The notes under the pieces are model-generated. The model was not told the origin of the DNA. It did no database searches and was given only the letters and a program-made list of their open reading frames with translations. 5,259 nucleotides of DNA, from NCBI GenBank assembly GCA_947450745.1, contig CANFYD010000312.1, forward strand, positions 1 through 5,259, given 5' to 3'. Made by a program: the position numbers and the translations under genes. The DNA is from Burkholderiales bacterium (GTDB lineage: Bacteria; Pseudomonadota; Gammaproteobacteria; Burkholderiales; Burkholderiaceae_C). Shown here in pieces: positions 4,465 through 5,259 of the stretch (the stretch's first letter is position 1; the number at the start of each line of letters is the position of its first letter).

Positions 4465-5259
4465 GGCCAACGATGCAGGCCACGGTGCAGGCCACAGAAT
4501 TCAACATAGCGTCCAAGCGCGTGTCGCGGTCAGCGACGGCAAAAGCCACGCCACCGAGTTGCTGCCCTTTTTACGCCAGATCGGCAGCCGCCCGGGCAAC
4601 GGCAACGGTGGCGAGAACAGCGACGGTCACACGCAACGCCGCGTCGCCGTCATCGGCTCCGGCATCGCCGGCCTGTCTGCTGCTTGGGCGCTGACTCAGC
4701 ATGCACAAGTCACCTTGTTCGAGGCGAACGACTATTTCGGCGGCCACACGAACACGGTGGACGTTGAGCTCGAAGGCCGGCGCTTCGGCGTCGACACCGG
4801 CTTCCTGGTCTTCAACGAGCGCACCTATCCGCTGCTGATCCAGATGTTCGAGCAGCTCGACGTGACGGTGGCGGCCAGCGACATGTCGTTTTCGGTGCAG
4901 AGCCCGGGCCAGGGGCTGGAGTGGAGCGGCAGCAATCTGAACTCGGTGTTTGCGCAGCGCCGCAACCTGCTGCGACCGGCCTTCTGGCGGATGTTGGCCG
5001 ACCTGCGTCGCTTCAACAGCCTGTGCACGGCCCTGGCCGCCTCGGGCCAGGAAGCCGCACTGCAACAACCGATCGGCGATTTCTTGGACCAGCAGCGCTT
5101 CAGCCGCGCCTTTCGGGACTGGTATTTGCTGCCGATGGTGGCCTGCATCTGGTCTTGCCCAACGGCGCAGATGCTCAGCTTCCCGATCAGCACCTTGATC
5201 CGCTTTTGCCACAACCACGGCCTGCTGCAAGTGACCGACCGGCCGCAATGGTTCACCGT
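4463..5259 (+). CDS. NAD/FAD-binding amine oxidase-like flavoprotein (COG2907 type), N-terminal part, start uncertain
   Basis: From about 4637 the protein is unmistakable: RRVAVIGSGIAGLSAAW is the G-x-G-x-x-G FAD-binding turn, followed by VTLFEAND with the ribose-binding acidic residue, FGGHTNTV, and GVDTGFLVFNERTYP, a signature of COG2907 predicted NAD/FAD-binding proteins. It is cut by the window end after about 200 residues of the fold. Such proteins are commonly encoded next to DUF1365 and a cyclopropane-fatty-acid-synthase homologue, often near LitR, and are linked to modification of membrane fatty acids. The start is unclear: no ATG lies near the fold. TTG at 4463 has GGAGG 10 nt upstream but within a hairpin; TTG at 4559 gives a shorter leader but lacks a ribosome site; ATG at 4139 would add over 160 residues before the fold. 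Same strand as the peroxidase gene. Confidence 0.85.
   Translation, partial: MANDAGHGAGHRIQHSVQARVAVSDGKSHATELLPFLRQIGSRPGNGNGGENSDGHTQRRVAVIGSGIAGLSAAWALTQHAQVTLFEANDYFGGHTNTVDVELEGRRFGVDTGFLVFNERTYPLLIQMFEQLDVTVAASDMSFSVQSPGQGLEWSGSNLNSVFAQRRNLLRPAFWRMLADLRRFNSLCTALAASGQEAALQQPIGDFLDQQRFSRAFRDWYLLPMVACIWSCPTAQMLSFPISTLIRFCHNHGLLQVTDRPQWFT
4472..4495 (+). repeat. Tandem 12-bp direct repeat
   Basis: GATGCAGGCCAC is followed at once by GGTGCAGGCCAC, 11 of 12 bases identical. In the flavoprotein frame it reads DAGH-GAGH. It lies in the disputed leader between the hairpin and the FAD fold and may be a small duplication; no function is evident. Confidence 0.6.

Noticed and set aside
4300..4470. 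Known riboswitch (cobalamin, SAH, TPP, FMN, glycine) or 6S RNA in the structured spacer
   Set aside because: None of the conserved boxes of these classes, such as the B12 box, could be found by eye, and the layout does not match 6S RNA.
4347..4694. + strand open frame of 115 codons crossing both hairpins
   Set aside because: The product is Ala/Ser/Arg-rich without homology that I recognise, and it overlaps the FAD-binding motif of the real gene in another frame.
4571..5248. Long - strand open frame opposite the flavoprotein gene
   Set aside because: The + strand frame encodes a clear FAD-binding fold; the antisense product is low-complexity and has no motif.
1..5259. CRISPR arrays, insertion sequences, tRNA genes or attachment sites
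   Set aside because: No regularly spaced repeats, transposase-like frames, terminal inverted repeats or tRNA cloverleaf were seen.

Overview
This 5.26-kb window is GC-rich, and its codon use and gene families fit a betaproteobacterium, most likely of the order Burkholderiales (an inference; no rRNA or other phylogenetic marker is present). All positions are window coordinates.

Layout. (1) Positions 1-1407, + strand: the end of an ABC-transporter ATPase (its start lies outside the window) followed 19 bp later by its ABC-2 type permease. (2) Positions 1454-1481: a perfect palindrome with flanking A and T runs, a bidirectional terminator between convergent transcription units. (3) Positions 3404-1497, - strand: a two-gene unit made of a MerR-type regulator with a cobalamin-binding domain (LitR/CarH family, B12-based light sensing) and, 39 bp downstream, a di-iron ferritin-fold protein resembling acyl-ACP desaturases. 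(4) Positions 3405-3517: an AT-rich divergent control region with two GACAAA repeats exactly 11 bp apart, one of them also part of an inverted repeat; predicted -35 boxes for both directions lie on these repeats. (5) Positions 3518-4123, + strand: an exported glutathione-peroxidase-family enzyme. (6) Positions 4124-4462: no recognised protein, but from about 4320 to 4464 a strongly structured segment: a long-range stem enclosing a hairpin whose loop is CUCC-rich, then a 13-bp hairpin and a short T run. (7) About 4463 to the window end, + strand: the N-terminal part of a COG2907-type NAD/FAD-binding amine-oxidase-like flavoprotein, cut by the window edge.

How it may work together. LitR/CarH regulators repress genes in the dark with adenosylcobalamin and release DNA in light. 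The gene set around this one (lipid desaturase-like enzyme, periplasmic peroxidase, COG2907 flavoprotein, which in many proteobacteria precedes DUF1365 and a cyclopropane-fatty-acid-synthase homologue) suggests a light/photo-oxidative-stress module that remodels membrane lipids and removes peroxides. The points most worth a second look are the Met replacing the usual His next to the cobalamin-site Trp of the regulator, the 11-bp repeats shared by two promoters, the CUCC-loop RNA candidate resembling the stress-induced CcsR/cuckoo RNAs, and the unclear start of the flavoprotein gene.
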